DNA of 64,000 bases, taken from assembly GCA_030581615.1 (NCBI GenBank), contig JAKTTT010000054.1:1-64000 (forward strand), given 5' to 3'. The notes under the pieces were generated by a model that had not been told where the DNA came from, ran no database searches, and worked only from the letters and a program-made list of their open reading frames with translations. Of this stretch, positions 53,364-63,500 are shown one piece after another; position 1 is the first letter of the stretch, and each line of letters opens with the position of its first letter. This DNA is from Alloascoidea africana (taxonomy: Eukaryota > Ascomycota > Alloascoideomycetes > Alloascoideales > Alloascoideaceae). Position numbers and translations under genes: made by a program.

Positions 53364-53501
53364 GTCCCAGTAGACTGGAGAAACGAGGGATCTTTTTCGA
53401 CCTGTACTAGAAAGCCAACCTCCCTCCAACAAGACAGTCCTAATTTTATTGCAAGTACAAATCACAGTACATTTCATACGCTTTGTGTAAATCTATATCT
53501 T

Positions 53502-54591
53502 TTATAGCTGGCTAACAAAGTGTTGAATTATAAGCTGGACATCTTTTGCGGCCTCTTTTCCTGCCTCTATCACTTCAGCATGGTTGGCCTTTCCCTCTTC
53601 GAGATTCTTTGTGCCCTGGTCCGCTACCTTTGGCATTGGCTCCGAGACAACATTGTTTGTAATCAAGCTGAGGGCAAACACACGGAGTCCGCAATGTCTT
53701 GCGGTGATGACTTCAGGAACCGTGCTCATGCCAACAGCATCGGCGCCTACGACTTTGAGAAGTCTGGCTTCGGCCCTAGTTTCGAACGTGGGACCTGCAA
53801 ACAATGCGTAGACTCCTTCGTGAATTCTGCGGCTGGGGGAGATAGATACGCAGGATGCTGACTTGAAGAACTGAGTTCTCAAATCTAAATCGTAGGCGTC
53901 GGAAAGAGCGAGGAACCTAGGGCCCATGGAATCAAGATTTGGTCCACGGAGAGGTCCTGCTCCAGCAAAGCCTGGGACATTAAGATGCTTAAATACAAAG
54001 AGAAAAAGTGTTGGTTAGATCTCTCGCTGATAAAAAGTGTCAAACAAAAGACTCACATCGTTGATAACCATGAGATCGCCAACATTGAAGGAGGAATTGA
54101 TGGCCCCGGCGGCATTCGTCGCGATGACCGTTTTTATTCCAAGAACAGAGGCAACTCTCACTGGGAACACAGTGTCCTTGAAATCGTAGCCCTCATAAGA
54201 GTGTAGTCTACCGAGCATACAGATAACAGGAACCTTCTTTTCGGTATTCTCCGAGCCCTTGAGGTCCCCTCCAATGAATCCCACGAGGAGCTTGCCTGCA
54301 TGTCCGGGGACTGTAGGGGAAAAAAAGGTCAGTTTCGAGTCAAGGTGCAAGAAACACAGGAGATGCTCGATGCATACCTGTTGATTGTTTCCAGTGAGGA
54401 ATTTCTGAGTAAGAAATTTCGACGATTGGTTCGTTGGGGTTTAGTATCTCGCCGATACCGCCCAAGCCTGATCCACAGATGATAAGGACCTGGGGAGTGG
54501 ATAGCTGTGGCGTTTTCTCCAACTTGGAGCGGATTATATTCGCAGCATCATTGAACTTGGCCAGCTCTTCTTGTTCATAAATGGAAGTCAT
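53502..54591 (-). CDS. PNP1: Purine nucleoside phosphorylase
   Basis: 317 residues after splicing (yeast 311). Three exons: 54591-54378, 54310-54057, 53987-53502; introns are 67 and 69 nt. Splits inosine and guanosine with phosphate to base and ribose-1-phosphate. Motifs of the trimeric PNP family: CGSGLGG (phosphate loop), VPGHAGKL, ATNAAGAIN, GPTFETRAE and VGMSTVPEV. The splices rebuild KQSTVPGHAG and MVINDHLNVPG. The donors are GTATGC and GTGAGT; the second intron has TCTAACC. Single-gene context; URH1, another nucleoside-splitting enzyme, is 36 kb away. Confidence 0.95.
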
Positions 54592-54973
54592 TATCAGTGG
54601 ATTGTCGTTTTTCGATGGATGGATTGGTAGTGGTTTTTGTTTTTGACAGTTTTTGGAAAGAAGTCAACTGAGGACGAGAAAGGTAAAAAGGAAAAAGGGA
54701 AAAAAAAAGGCTATTAGTCCATCCTTCTACAAAATAACCGCAAAAGTGGTATTTGTCCCACCATTGGGGCCAAATCCATGTTTTCTTTACCCTGTCACCA
54801 GGATAAATTGAGACATGATCAGGAGAGTAGAGTGGAAACACATATTTTATAAAAGAGAAGATACTACAAGTACAAATAAACTTGACTACCCGTGTGACAG
54901 CACTACCAACTTTTCCAACTAATCGCTGAACTTTACCCTTGCCACCGTTACCGTTTTTTGCCTATCCTATATA
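54592..54973. other. PNP1 promoter / RIM1 3' flank
   Basis: 382 bp with A- and T-rich runs; no further gene is supported. Confidence 0.6.
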
Positions 54974-55399
54974 TTAGTGTTCAGATTCGTTCTGAGAAGA
55001 AGCCGATTGAGGCTGACTGATCGTGCGATAGGTGCTCTGTACCAATTGGAGATTTGATCCCTTGCGGCCGTCTTCAGTCTCATAGGGATGGATTGACGCG
55101 TTTGCCTCGAGGTAGAGAAGAGTGCCTTTGCCCAATTTCCCAGAAGTCATGTACTCAATGGTCTTGGGATCGAACACCGTGACATAGAACCAGCTCGTAT
55201 GATCCTTAGAGGTGTTCACAGCCAGCGGGTAGCGGAGGTACGCGGTGCCGTTCTTGGCTGTCTGGGGCACAATATCTGCGCCCAGTCTCCCGATCAGGGA
55301 CAGTTTCGCCAGGCTTGGGGCTGCTCTGGGGACCGAGGTCGAAAATTGGCGCCGAAAGGCCGCGACACCGACGGTCTTTGCAAAAGAAGACGCGAACAT
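54974..55399 (-). CDS. RIM1: Mitochondrial single-stranded DNA-binding protein
   Basis: 141 residues (yeast Rim1 135). An OB-fold SSB of the bacterial type, needed to maintain mitochondrial DNA; it works with the helicase Pif1 and polymerase Mip1. The first about 27 residues (MFASSFAKTVGVAAFRRQF) are basic and lack acidic residues, as in mitochondrial presequences. The SSB fold starts LAKLSLIGRLGADI and includes WFYVTVFDPKTIEY and GTLLYLEANASI. The frame runs on upstream through a (tg)n run without support, so 55399 is chosen. Single exon. Confidence 0.93.
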   Translation of the reverse strand: MFASSFAKTVGVAAFRRQFSTSVPRAAPSLAKLSLIGRLGADIVPQTAKNGTAYLRYPLAVNTSKDHTSWFYVTVFDPKTIEYMTSGKLGKGTLLYLEANASIHPYETEDGRKGSNLQLVQSTYRTISQPQSASSQNESEH

Positions 55400-55604
55400 G
55401 GAGAAGTAGATCTGTGCGGGCTGCTGGAGAACTGGTGATTTTGGAGATGGCGTGGTGAAGCCAGTGGAGGGTGCACGGGTGTGTGTGTGTGTGTGTGTGT
55501 CACGTGCCTGCTCGTAGTGTTGAGGCTCGTCTCTTATCAGCCGCGCCGGTCTTTTGTACCACCTCTTTTCCACAGGAAGACGAAGCTTGCTGCTTCTTAG
55601 CGAT

Positions 55605-56951
55605 ATGAACATGAATTCTCAGACACAGGCACAGGCCCCGGCCCCGTCCCTGGCACAGGCGCAGGCCACAGCCCATTCCCAGAGCCTCCTTCACCACGTC
55701 CAGTCTTTGCACGGCTCGGAGGTCGTGTCCTCGGGATCCAGGTACTCGTCCAGCGCTGGCGCTCGTTCCAATGGTGTCATAAGTTCGTTTGATTCCGACG
55801 ATGAATGGATCGTCTTTTCTCCCCCGGCCACAGTGTCCGAGTCTCTCTCCAACTCGGACGAAGACTCCCTACCTACTCGCCACGATCTGTCCCCTGACCC
55901 AGCTGCTTCCGCGTCCCGTGGCACTGGAGTTGCTGATGTTGCCCACGATGAGGTGGAGACAGCCTCATCCCAGCCGAGTGATGGAATAGAGACACCTCAC
56001 TTTACAATGCCCAACCATGATGGCTGTGGCGAATTTCTAGCTACCTCTGAAAATGCACATTCGACTGAGCTGAATGCTCGTATCAACGAATGGCAGGCCG
56101 ATCAGACTTATCACTTGCTCCAGGAGCTGCTCAAGTTACAGATGCGACGCACGCAGAACAGATCGTCTTCCTTATCTACCATATCGGAGGCAGAAACCTC
56201 GAGCTCTTTCCCTGGCCGCAGCTTGGGGGTCTCCGAGCTGGAGTTAGAGCTGGAGCTGGAGCTGGACTCGCGAAGTAATGCCAATCCTGCCAGGTTTTGG
56301 GGGATCACGGATGATGTGGAGCCTGGGGTGATGGACCTGGACCTGGCCACACTTGACGAGGACATTAGCCACGACCTCTCTCTCATACTCGCGAATCTGC
56401 GGCGGCATCGAAATTCAACTTTTTCTAGTGGCTCCCAGGAGGATCAGCACCATCTTCACCACTATCGCTCTTCCTCTCTGTCAGCCAAAGAGGGGCCTCT
56501 GCGGAGTTTGCAGAACCCATACAACTCGCGGAAGAAAGGACCCAAAACGGAGTTTTGGGGCCAGAATCTGCTGAAGAAGTACAGTCCGCTCCAAACCAGG
56601 CTGATAAAGGCCGTTTCCAACGAACTATCTCTTGAAATGCAGACCAGTCTTTTAAAAGATAAACGCCAAAAGAAGAAGCTAAAACCTGTAATCGGCGGCG
56701 GATTTACGGACACTTCCCCATCCCTGTCGTCTGGGCTCTCCTCGCATCTAAGCCCTATGATTTGGAGATTCATCAAGCCTGTGCTGGAACAGAAGGACCA
56801 GACTTCGGCAAGATCACCCTTCCCATTAATGCAAAACAATAGAAACGATAATTTCTGGGAAAGCGTCTCTATGACAAGCAGCCTAAGCGCAGAGGTGACT
56901 GGCGGAAGTTCCTCTTTTTTTGGCGTTTGGGGTGAGGTCACCACAAATTAA
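55605..56951 (+). CDS. Unrecognised acidic Ser-rich protein
   Basis: 448 residues from the first ATG (55605, with another two codons later). The protein is low-complexity: a Gln/Ala-rich N-terminus (QTQAQAPAPSLAQAQATA), then an acidic block with FDSDDEWIVFSPP at about residues 63-75, an (EL)n run encoded by a gagctg repeat near 56232-56267, and Ser-rich segments. The last 150 residues are more ordered in look, with KTEFWGQNLLKKYSPLQTR and MIWRFIKPVLEQ. The DDEWIV segment resembles a Trp-type short linear motif (an Atg8-binding LIR is one possibility) but that is a guess. Divergent from RIM1 by 205 bp. No orthologue recognised. Confidence 0.7.
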   Translation: MNMNSQTQAQAPAPSLAQAQATAHSQSLLHHVQSLHGSEVVSSGSRYSSSAGARSNGVISSFDSDDEWIVFSPPATVSESLSNSDEDSLPTRHDLSPDPAASASRGTGVADVAHDEVETASSQPSDGIETPHFTMPNHDGCGEFLATSENAHSTELNARINEWQADQTYHLLQELLKLQMRRTQNRSSSLSTISEAETSSSFPGRSLGVSELELELELELDSRSNANPARFWGITDDVEPGVMDLDLATLDEDISHDLSLILANLRRHRNSTFSSGSQEDQHHLHHYRSSSLSAKEGPLRSLQNPYNSRKKGPKTEFWGQNLLKKYSPLQTRLIKAVSNELSLEMQTSLLKDKRQKKKLKPVIGGGFTDTSPSLSSGLSSHLSPMIWRFIKPVLEQKDQTSARSPFPLMQNNRNDNFWESVSMTSSLSAEVTGGSSSFFGVWGEVTTN

Positions 56952-57845
56952 TCGGGCCTTCTCCTGAACTAGTTAAGGACCTTTTGTTTTGTTTTGTTTT
57001 TTTTCTCGGAAATCCTTGTTTATGGCTGACCGTTGATTAAAATCCCTCTAATACTGGGAATTGCTCTCACTTTTTTCTTTATTGCATGCTTCTTCATTTT
57101 AGTTTTGTGTTTAACCGGTTTACTTGAAAGATATGATAGGATAAGATATGATATGATATGGTTTAGGGAATAGTTACATCTAATTAATCCTGATATTCAT
57201 AAAGCCCTTTTATTTTTGGGACAACCCTCTTTGCCATGAACATTTGGATGCTTATAATTGTACGCACATGATATCACATCAGATTTTTAAATCTCCAAAT
57301 GCTCTCCACATTGTTGACAAGTTGTTTAACTGTTTCGCCAAGAATATTCACCCCAATGTGAATAAAAATAGCAACGTTGTGACGTGTCTTACTTCTTTCA
57401 TAGTGAATATTACAGGCTAAAGCTATTCGATATTTTTTTCAACATATAAAAAGAAATAAAGCGACTGAACAAGTAAATCTATTGACAGAACGCATTGAAT
57501 GCAACTAGAAATACATGGTATCAAAACAGCAAATTAATCCATAAATATCTACCCTTTTTTAAAAAAAATGCAAATAGAAAGTTGAGCCACCATTTTAGAG
57601 GCATCAACCAGGATAGATCGAAAGAGGAATGCAGTAGGATAATTAAACAATATCACAAGTGCTTTAACAGAAATCAGTGTGGCGCTCGCAAGCGTGCTTT
57701 TAAAGCCATAAAAAAAACCGGACGTCTAATCTAATAATAATTAGAGAATAAATGAAGGTCATGAAGTGAAGATAGCCGTTTGATGCTTGCCTTTTGCGTA
57801 AGAGGGAGGGGCCAAAAAAAAAAAAAAGAATCAAGTGTCATAGAA
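56952..57845. other. 894-bp convergent spacer
   Basis: AT-rich region between two convergent genes. Contains ttttgttttgttttt near 56985-56999, a gatatgat repeat near 57131-57160 and a 14-A run near 57814-57827. A possible small frame at 57495-57734 has no ATG at its start and is not counted as a gene. Confidence 0.6.
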
Positions 57846-59162
57846 CTAGTCATCCTCGTTTCTCTCAATGTGTCTAGTCGTATTTTGAAGCTCTTGGCCC
57901 CATTCCGACAATTGTATGGTCAAATTCATGTTGGGACAAATCTCACCTACTTTCTCCTTCACGTATTCAAAAGCGTCCACAAACTGCATGCTTCTTTCCT
58001 TCATGATCCAGGCGATCACCAGTGATGCAGAACGGGAAATTCCACATTGACAATGGACTAGAACTCGTAGGCCAAGATCCAAAAATCGACTGATCCTGGA
58101 AGTCAAGACAGGAAGATCATAAATCATTTCTGAATTGTGATGCCATGGTAAAGAAATGTACTTCGTCTTTCCCTTTTCTTTCTTGTGGAGATATGTCGAG
58201 CTTGTCATTTCTGTTCCCGAATCCATAATTTCAGTTTCTATGCTCGTTGATTGGTCAAGCTCATAATCTTTGGTCTTTACGTTGCTAAACATATCTGGTG
58301 CTGGCTCTTGGAAAGGATTTTGAACCTCTTCAGCAACATTAAATACAACGTCAAAGTCCATCGCAATTTCCACAGTCGGTTCACAGTAAAGAAAGAGGTT
58401 ATCCGCAACCTCCACCGGCCCATCGTGATACCACCCATTTGATGTTTCTGGACCCATGTCATTTTCTTGAGTATTATAGATGCGGTAGTAATTTTCATTC
58501 TCCTTGACACATGACACTGGAGGTTGGATTTGTCCCTGGATCTTAAGCTGTGGAGCCAAGTTCACAGCAAGAGAAGACACAGACGAAAAACTGTTATTAT
58601 CTATCTGAGAGTCGCCAACAGAGCTTGAATTTGAGCTAGAACTTGAGCTTGAGCTGGAGGCACTGTCAACCTGCTCGATGAAATTAGTTACGAACGGAGC
58701 GGAACTGTTTTCTGGAACAGTTTTAGAAAATGATGTGTTGAGACTAAGCTTGGAGGTCGCTTTGGGCAGTACTTTTCTTCTTTCGCGGTCATTATCATTA
58801 CTGTAGATTTTCTTGTGGACCAAAGGGAAAGGCATGCTGAGAGGTGGTAAGACTGGCGCAGCGGTTAGAGGCTTGGAAGTGGGCTGAATTGGTCTTGCTG
58901 ACACCGGTTTCACAAATGGCCATCCAGCGGCTTGTGTAGCTAAAGGAGATGGAGTTTTCTGAAATGTCGATACGGGATCTATAGGCTGATAGTGCTGAGT
59001 CTCTTTCTGGTATTGGCTCTGCTGGCCTTCGTTCTTGTCGATGTCATTATGTGTATCATCGACATTTTCAAGTCTCAAGGGCGTATTGGGTCCCAGCTGG
59101 ACGAACTGTATCTTTGGGCGTTTCGAACATCCATCTAGGTCGAGAAGGGAAGGTCGCAGCAT
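57846..59162 (-). CDS. MSG5: Dual-specificity MAP kinase phosphatase, MSG5/SDP1-like
   Basis: 438 residues from the ATG at 59162. The catalytic signature HCQCGISRSA is at 370-379, with C371 the nucleophile and R377 the phosphate-binding Arg; D in the general-acid loop is expected some 30 residues before. The C-terminal 200 residues form the DSP domain (VEVADNLFLYCEPTVEIAM, RVLVH). The first 200 residues are disordered, Pro- and Ser-rich, with a Ser run at about 168-181 encoded by an agctt/gagct-type repeat. Yeast Msg5 dephosphorylates Fus3 and Slt2. A frame without ATG extends upstream. The family is certain; Msg5 versus Sdp1 is less so. Confidence 0.87.
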   Translation of the reverse strand: MLRPSLLDLDGCSKRPKIQFVQLGPNTPLRLENVDDTHNDIDKNEGQQSQYQKETQHYQPIDPVSTFQKTPSPLATQAAGWPFVKPVSARPIQPTSKPLTAAPVLPPLSMPFPLVHKKIYSNDNDRERRKVLPKATSKLSLNTSFSKTVPENSSAPFVTNFIEQVDSASSSSSSSSSNSSSVGDSQIDNNSFSSVSSLAVNLAPQLKIQGQIQPPVSCVKENENYYRIYNTQENDMGPETSNGWYHDGPVEVADNLFLYCEPTVEIAMDFDVVFNVAEEVQNPFQEPAPDMFSNVKTKDYELDQSTSIETEIMDSGTEMTSSTYLHKKEKGKTKYISLPWHHNSEMIYDLPVLTSRISRFLDLGLRVLVHCQCGISRSASLVIAWIMKERSMQFVDAFEYVKEKVGEICPNMNLTIQLSEWGQELQNTTRHIERNEDD

Positions 59163-61429
59163 AGCCAGCTTGTGTTGCTGTGTTCTTGGACAAAAGAATG
59201 AGAAGAAAGAAAAGAAGAAGAAGATCAAAGTGAAGTATGGTGTATATTTATACCGATCCTATTAATAGATGGAGGACCAGGCCCGGTCTTGTTCTTTTCC
59301 ATCGGGTCGATCTTTCCCAAAAGACCCCGGTCTTGGCCAAAAATAAATACATCCGGACACCCTCTGGTCACGAACTTGTGCGAAAGTGTTCCAAAACGGA
59401 AAGGCATGCAGGCATCGTGCAGGTCGCATGCCAGGAGTTTCCGCGATCGGCGAGCTGCATGGGGCTGGATGTTTGAAGTTTGAAGTCAAGGAAACAGGGT
59501 TTCTGTTCTCAAGGGGTTTTTCATCTTGGCTCTTGCTAGGGAGAAGCATCCAGGCCACCGTTGAACCCATCTTCTTACAGCTGGTGAGCTGGGAATAGAT
59601 GCTATCTATATAGCAGGCATTTTTTCCGTTAGCAGTTCCAAAACAACAATGGTTCTAACCTGGCTCCTGTATCAAGGCTCTGGAGCCGCTTTTCTTCCAA
59701 TACAATACTGAGTTGCATGCATGAGGACTATCTAAAGTATTTTCAAGTTCGAGACAATAGATTTGACAAGGAAGGGGTTGTTGGCATCCACATTAGAGAG
59801 GATCCGATGTTAAATTTAACTCATATGCGCCGAGACGGATGAAATAATCTTCAGCCCCGTAAATCACTAGGTTTTAGAATCTTTGGAACAGCCATCTGGT
59901 ATTGGCAAATGTCACGAGAAGGCCCTATTGTAAACTTTTCTAGATTCGATTTCTGTCATCAGAAATAGATTCGATCTGAACTTAAAAAAAGAACAGCCAC
60001 AACACCTAAAAGTCTTGGTTTTACGGATCTAGGTGCACCGATTTCTATAGCATAACTTTCTTTTTCAATAAAGCACACAAATTTGGGCTCTCCAAGCACA
60101 CTCTCCCGACATGCATTAGCACCTAGTCTAAAACACTCTTCTAGAGAACTGGTGGAGAAAAGGAAATATGGGAGCTCAGATAATGCCACCCAACTTGTTA
60201 TGCATAAATATACTTTTGAGATTTTCAATGCTGGTTAGAATATATGATCTATTTGCTTAGTTATGTTTGTAGGGACAAGATTTGCCGATCCAAGTTTTCT
60301 ATCTTAGTGTGTCGGCATCATTTACTAGAGATTTGTAGAATATCAGAAAGTCTTTAATAAAGACACCGGATATTAGAATGCCACCGAAAAACGTTTTATC
60401 TACTTCTCAACGATAGCTGGTCATTACAGTTTCATTCGATTTTTCTTTTTCCTCTTTTCAAGTCAAAACCGTATTGCTGTTGTTGAAACAGGCATCGGCT
60501 CAAATCCGCTTGTTGTGTAAACTCTCTAGAAGTAAGCCCAAACAAATCTCAAGGTCCGACAAATCCATCCGGAAAAGTCGGTCAAGTTTATTAGGAACTT
60601 GTGAAATTCTTTGGTGGGCAAAAAGCAATCCAGCAAATAATTATGAAAAGATAAGTGACACCAAAAAAGAAAATCTTCAAATGTTATTGATTTCTTGTAA
60701 CCAAACGTCAACTTCCAGATAATCTTACAATTCCAACTGGTGATACAAACTGGTCATTTAGTTTGACTAATAAGAAATGTGAACAGCGATAGGAAAATGA
60801 AATGATCATATATCATGACCACAGTTTTCCTAGTGCTACGCTTGCTTAAGAAGGGCAAGCTTGGATTAGAATATATCTGCATACAATTGCAACAGTAATT
60901 GTAAAGTTGGATCAGATGCTTTGATTACTGAACTGAATTGATATAAAAAACTGACCGGCTCTGGAAACAATTAGGGTTTGTAGCCAATGATGTATAGTTC
61001 GATATAGGATAGGAAGGGGTTGAGTTCCAGAGGTTTCTTCTTATTCTCTGGTATCTTTGATTTTGTGGTTATTTGGATAGGGTTATTGTTCGAGGCGATA
61101 GAGACATTGTCAAGCATGGCTTCTTGAAGTATGTTTCAACCAGTTGGTAAGATGTGCAAAAGTTCGGACCACCCCGTTGATGTTTAGCTTGATCTTTTCA
61201 ACAGCCTTGAACTCGCTGTAAGATCAATAGTTGCGTTTCTCATTGAATATGTGATTACCAAATCAGATATACTGGCTTGCCAATGGGTCCCAGGTACATT
61301 TTGACGACTGTAAGGATTTAGAGGAAGCTTAAAAGGTGTTTTAGAAAATTAAACAAGGTGAAAAGGAGAGAACAGTCAGAAAGCTTAATATGATACTATG
61401 AACTGACTAATCCAGGTGGGAAAAAGTTT
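59163..61429. other. Start of a gene-poor region
   Basis: The first 200 bp hold the MSG5-like promoter (an aga-rich run near 59200-59224). Beyond that I see only short frames on both strands with no family resemblance. A minus-strand frame near 60228-59959 might be another retroelement scrap but the similarity is too weak to name. No tRNA was found. Confidence 0.5.
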
Positions 61430-61660
61430 CTTTACCACCAATGAGGAGTTGTGTCCAACTTTTCATTGCGGTAGAAATAGCGGACAATGGTTGTTTTTAA
61501 GCTGTCTATAGTCAGTAACAAATAGTTTCTTCTTACTAATGAAGAAGAGGAACACATTTACCACTCCATACAAGAAGTGCCCTTCTTTAAGTTGTTCTTT
61601 TCGTTGTTGATCGCTGGCTGAACTGATTTCAATGAGTTGCCGTAGCTTCACAGCTTTGAA
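61430..61660 (-). mobile_element. Ty3/gypsy reverse transcriptase fossil
   Basis: The minus strand carries a piece like the start of the gypsy reverse-transcriptase palm (SKKKLFVTDYRQLKNNHCPLFL), which resembles the common VKKKDGS...VDYRQLN...YPLP segment, preceded by a run like the region before it. It is short, broken and old; no LTR was recognised nearby. Confidence 0.6.
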
Positions 61661-62779
61661 AAAATTTGGTAATTGGATATTGTAATAGCCTCGGGATGAT
61701 CAGATTAGACACGGTCTTCTTTGTACAAGTTTGGTGATACTGGAAGCATTTTCGATCTTTATTGATCCATTTGCCTGGATTTGGCTTGATTTTCCTTTCT
61801 TAAGGGGTTTGGCTGCACACAGGTTTGGATTGATTAATCCTACTCTCTGCACTCGCCAATCGTACTTGATGATGATAAAATCAAGTCTTCTAAAAAAGCC
61901 CCAGGCGCTTAAAATTCTGGATTCTCCAGAAACCGCTAGAGCGGAAAGTTGCATGCCATTTCCAAGTCCGAGGGATATTGTTTGTAGAGATTATTCCATA
62001 TTAGACTTATCGGTCTAAACAATCTACTTTCTTGCTTTATAATGATTTCACTTGCTTTCTTGGTTTATCCTACTTGCAAGCTCCTTAAAGTCCACAGATA
62101 TACGTACACATAGGCTGTGACAAAGGGTTCGTTCCTGTACTTGAGTGAAGCACATCTGACTTGAAGAGGGTTTTCATTAGTTCATCATCCACTTAAATTT
62201 GCAACTATCCTGACACCAAGAAAATTTTCAAATACCACAACTCAGTGTCATTGTTATACAAATGATACAGTCTTAATCAAAAATCAAATATAAGAGTAAA
62301 TCATTCATAGAGTTTATGAGCTCTGTTCTGAACCGTCGAGTCGTTGGTCATGAATCTCCTTCACGCAACTTGAAGACAAGAGCTACTCAGATACGATGGA
62401 TAGTTCAAATGCACCTACGATACTATTTACTTCCAAAATAAAGAGTAAAAATAAGCATTGCTACCAATTTTGAAGGAATTGCGTCAGAGCACTAATGACG
62501 CTGAGATCTAAGGAGTACGCAGTCAAAAGACGTAGAACAATAAGGACAGAATGAATTATCAAGTGATTCTTATTCACATGTAGAAGCGTGAGCCCTTTCC
62601 CTTTTTAACTTATTTTCCTGTTATCTTTTGAATACGTTGTGTCTGGCTACTCTCATAAAGAGCGGCGCCAGGATTTGAGGCAAGAGACCACGGACAGAGA
62701 AAATCAAAGATAATAAAGAAGACGATATGTATGCAACAGAATGTGCTTAAAAACTCAAAGATGTATCCTGTTCTGATCC
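61661..62779. other. Gene-poor spacer between two fossils
   Basis: AT-rich DNA without a convincing frame. Around 62310-62345 the words gctctgttctgaacc and gagtc recall those near 63840-63860 (cctctgttctgaact), so a dispersed repeat may lie here. Around 62665 there is gagcggcgccagg, which by itself proves nothing. Confidence 0.4.
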
Positions 62780-63500
62780 TCAGCTGCACTTACTGTTTGT
62801 AACGTTGTTTATCGGGATTGTGAGCAAGCTTTGGAACAAATATTTGGTAGTAACTGATGTGGCCAAGGAAGGGTTTTGTGTGTCTAGGCGATTTGATATT
62901 TGCCAATCTTTCTTCTGATATGTTTGCTGGATCCAGAAAAGGGCTGTTACTGTCGATTTGAAAGCTCCTGAATGGGATCGAGGAGACCCCCTGAACATGC
63001 ACTTAGACTCTTTGACAAGAGTCTTATGGGTTTCAAAGCTTCCCAGGCGACTTACAAAAGCGCTTCTTGCATTTATCTATCATAGAAGTGAACCAAAGAG
63101 TCATCAAGGTAAATTACCAAAACTTGCCTATTATATCAACAAAAAGAGAGTTCATTGCTGAAAGGTTTCTGGTGCCCCGACAGTCCAAAGGGAGCACATT
63201 AAACCCACTAAAACTTCCCAGTTGGCGTTGCAAATGCCGCTTTTAATATATCTTCCTCCCTTACTCCCAATCGGTGGCAGCCAAATATGGGATCTAACCT
63301 AGAGAAGACTTTAGCGTTTCCTAGCTGGTTGAGTAAGTTGTCAATAAGCGACAATAGGAAATGGTGGCAGATCGACATTTCATTGAAGAATTGGTAATTG
63401 AAACACAATGAGGCGGAAATGTCCGACTTCTTAAAAAAATGGTGTAGGCCTAAGAATGGACATATCAATTTTTTGATAAAGCCCCTTTTCAAGAGATATT
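62780..63500 (-). mobile_element. Ty3/gypsy reverse transcriptase/RNase H fossil
   Basis: On the minus strand, from the right: a palm segment (LSLIDNLLNQLGNAKVFSRLD), then the REEDILKAAFATPTGKF block, the YLDD active-site motif, and KPFLGHISYYQIFVPKL, which is the segment linking reverse transcriptase to RNase H. The order fits one gypsy pol copy. It is broken in several places and old. Its order relative to the 61.5-kb fragment shows they are separate copies or a rearranged one. Confidence 0.8.

Noticed and set aside
53364-53477. N-terminal extension of the large SET protein to 53477
   Set aside because: It would leave only 25 bp to the PNP1 stop and the extra 38 residues do not look like SET-N sequence.
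57495-57734. 79-codon basic frame
   Set aside because: No ATG at its start, in an AT-rich spacer, and no family resemblance.
62660-62680. ggcgcca word as a primer-binding site
   Set aside because: Short word in the wrong position for the neighbouring fossil, without an LTR boundary beside it.
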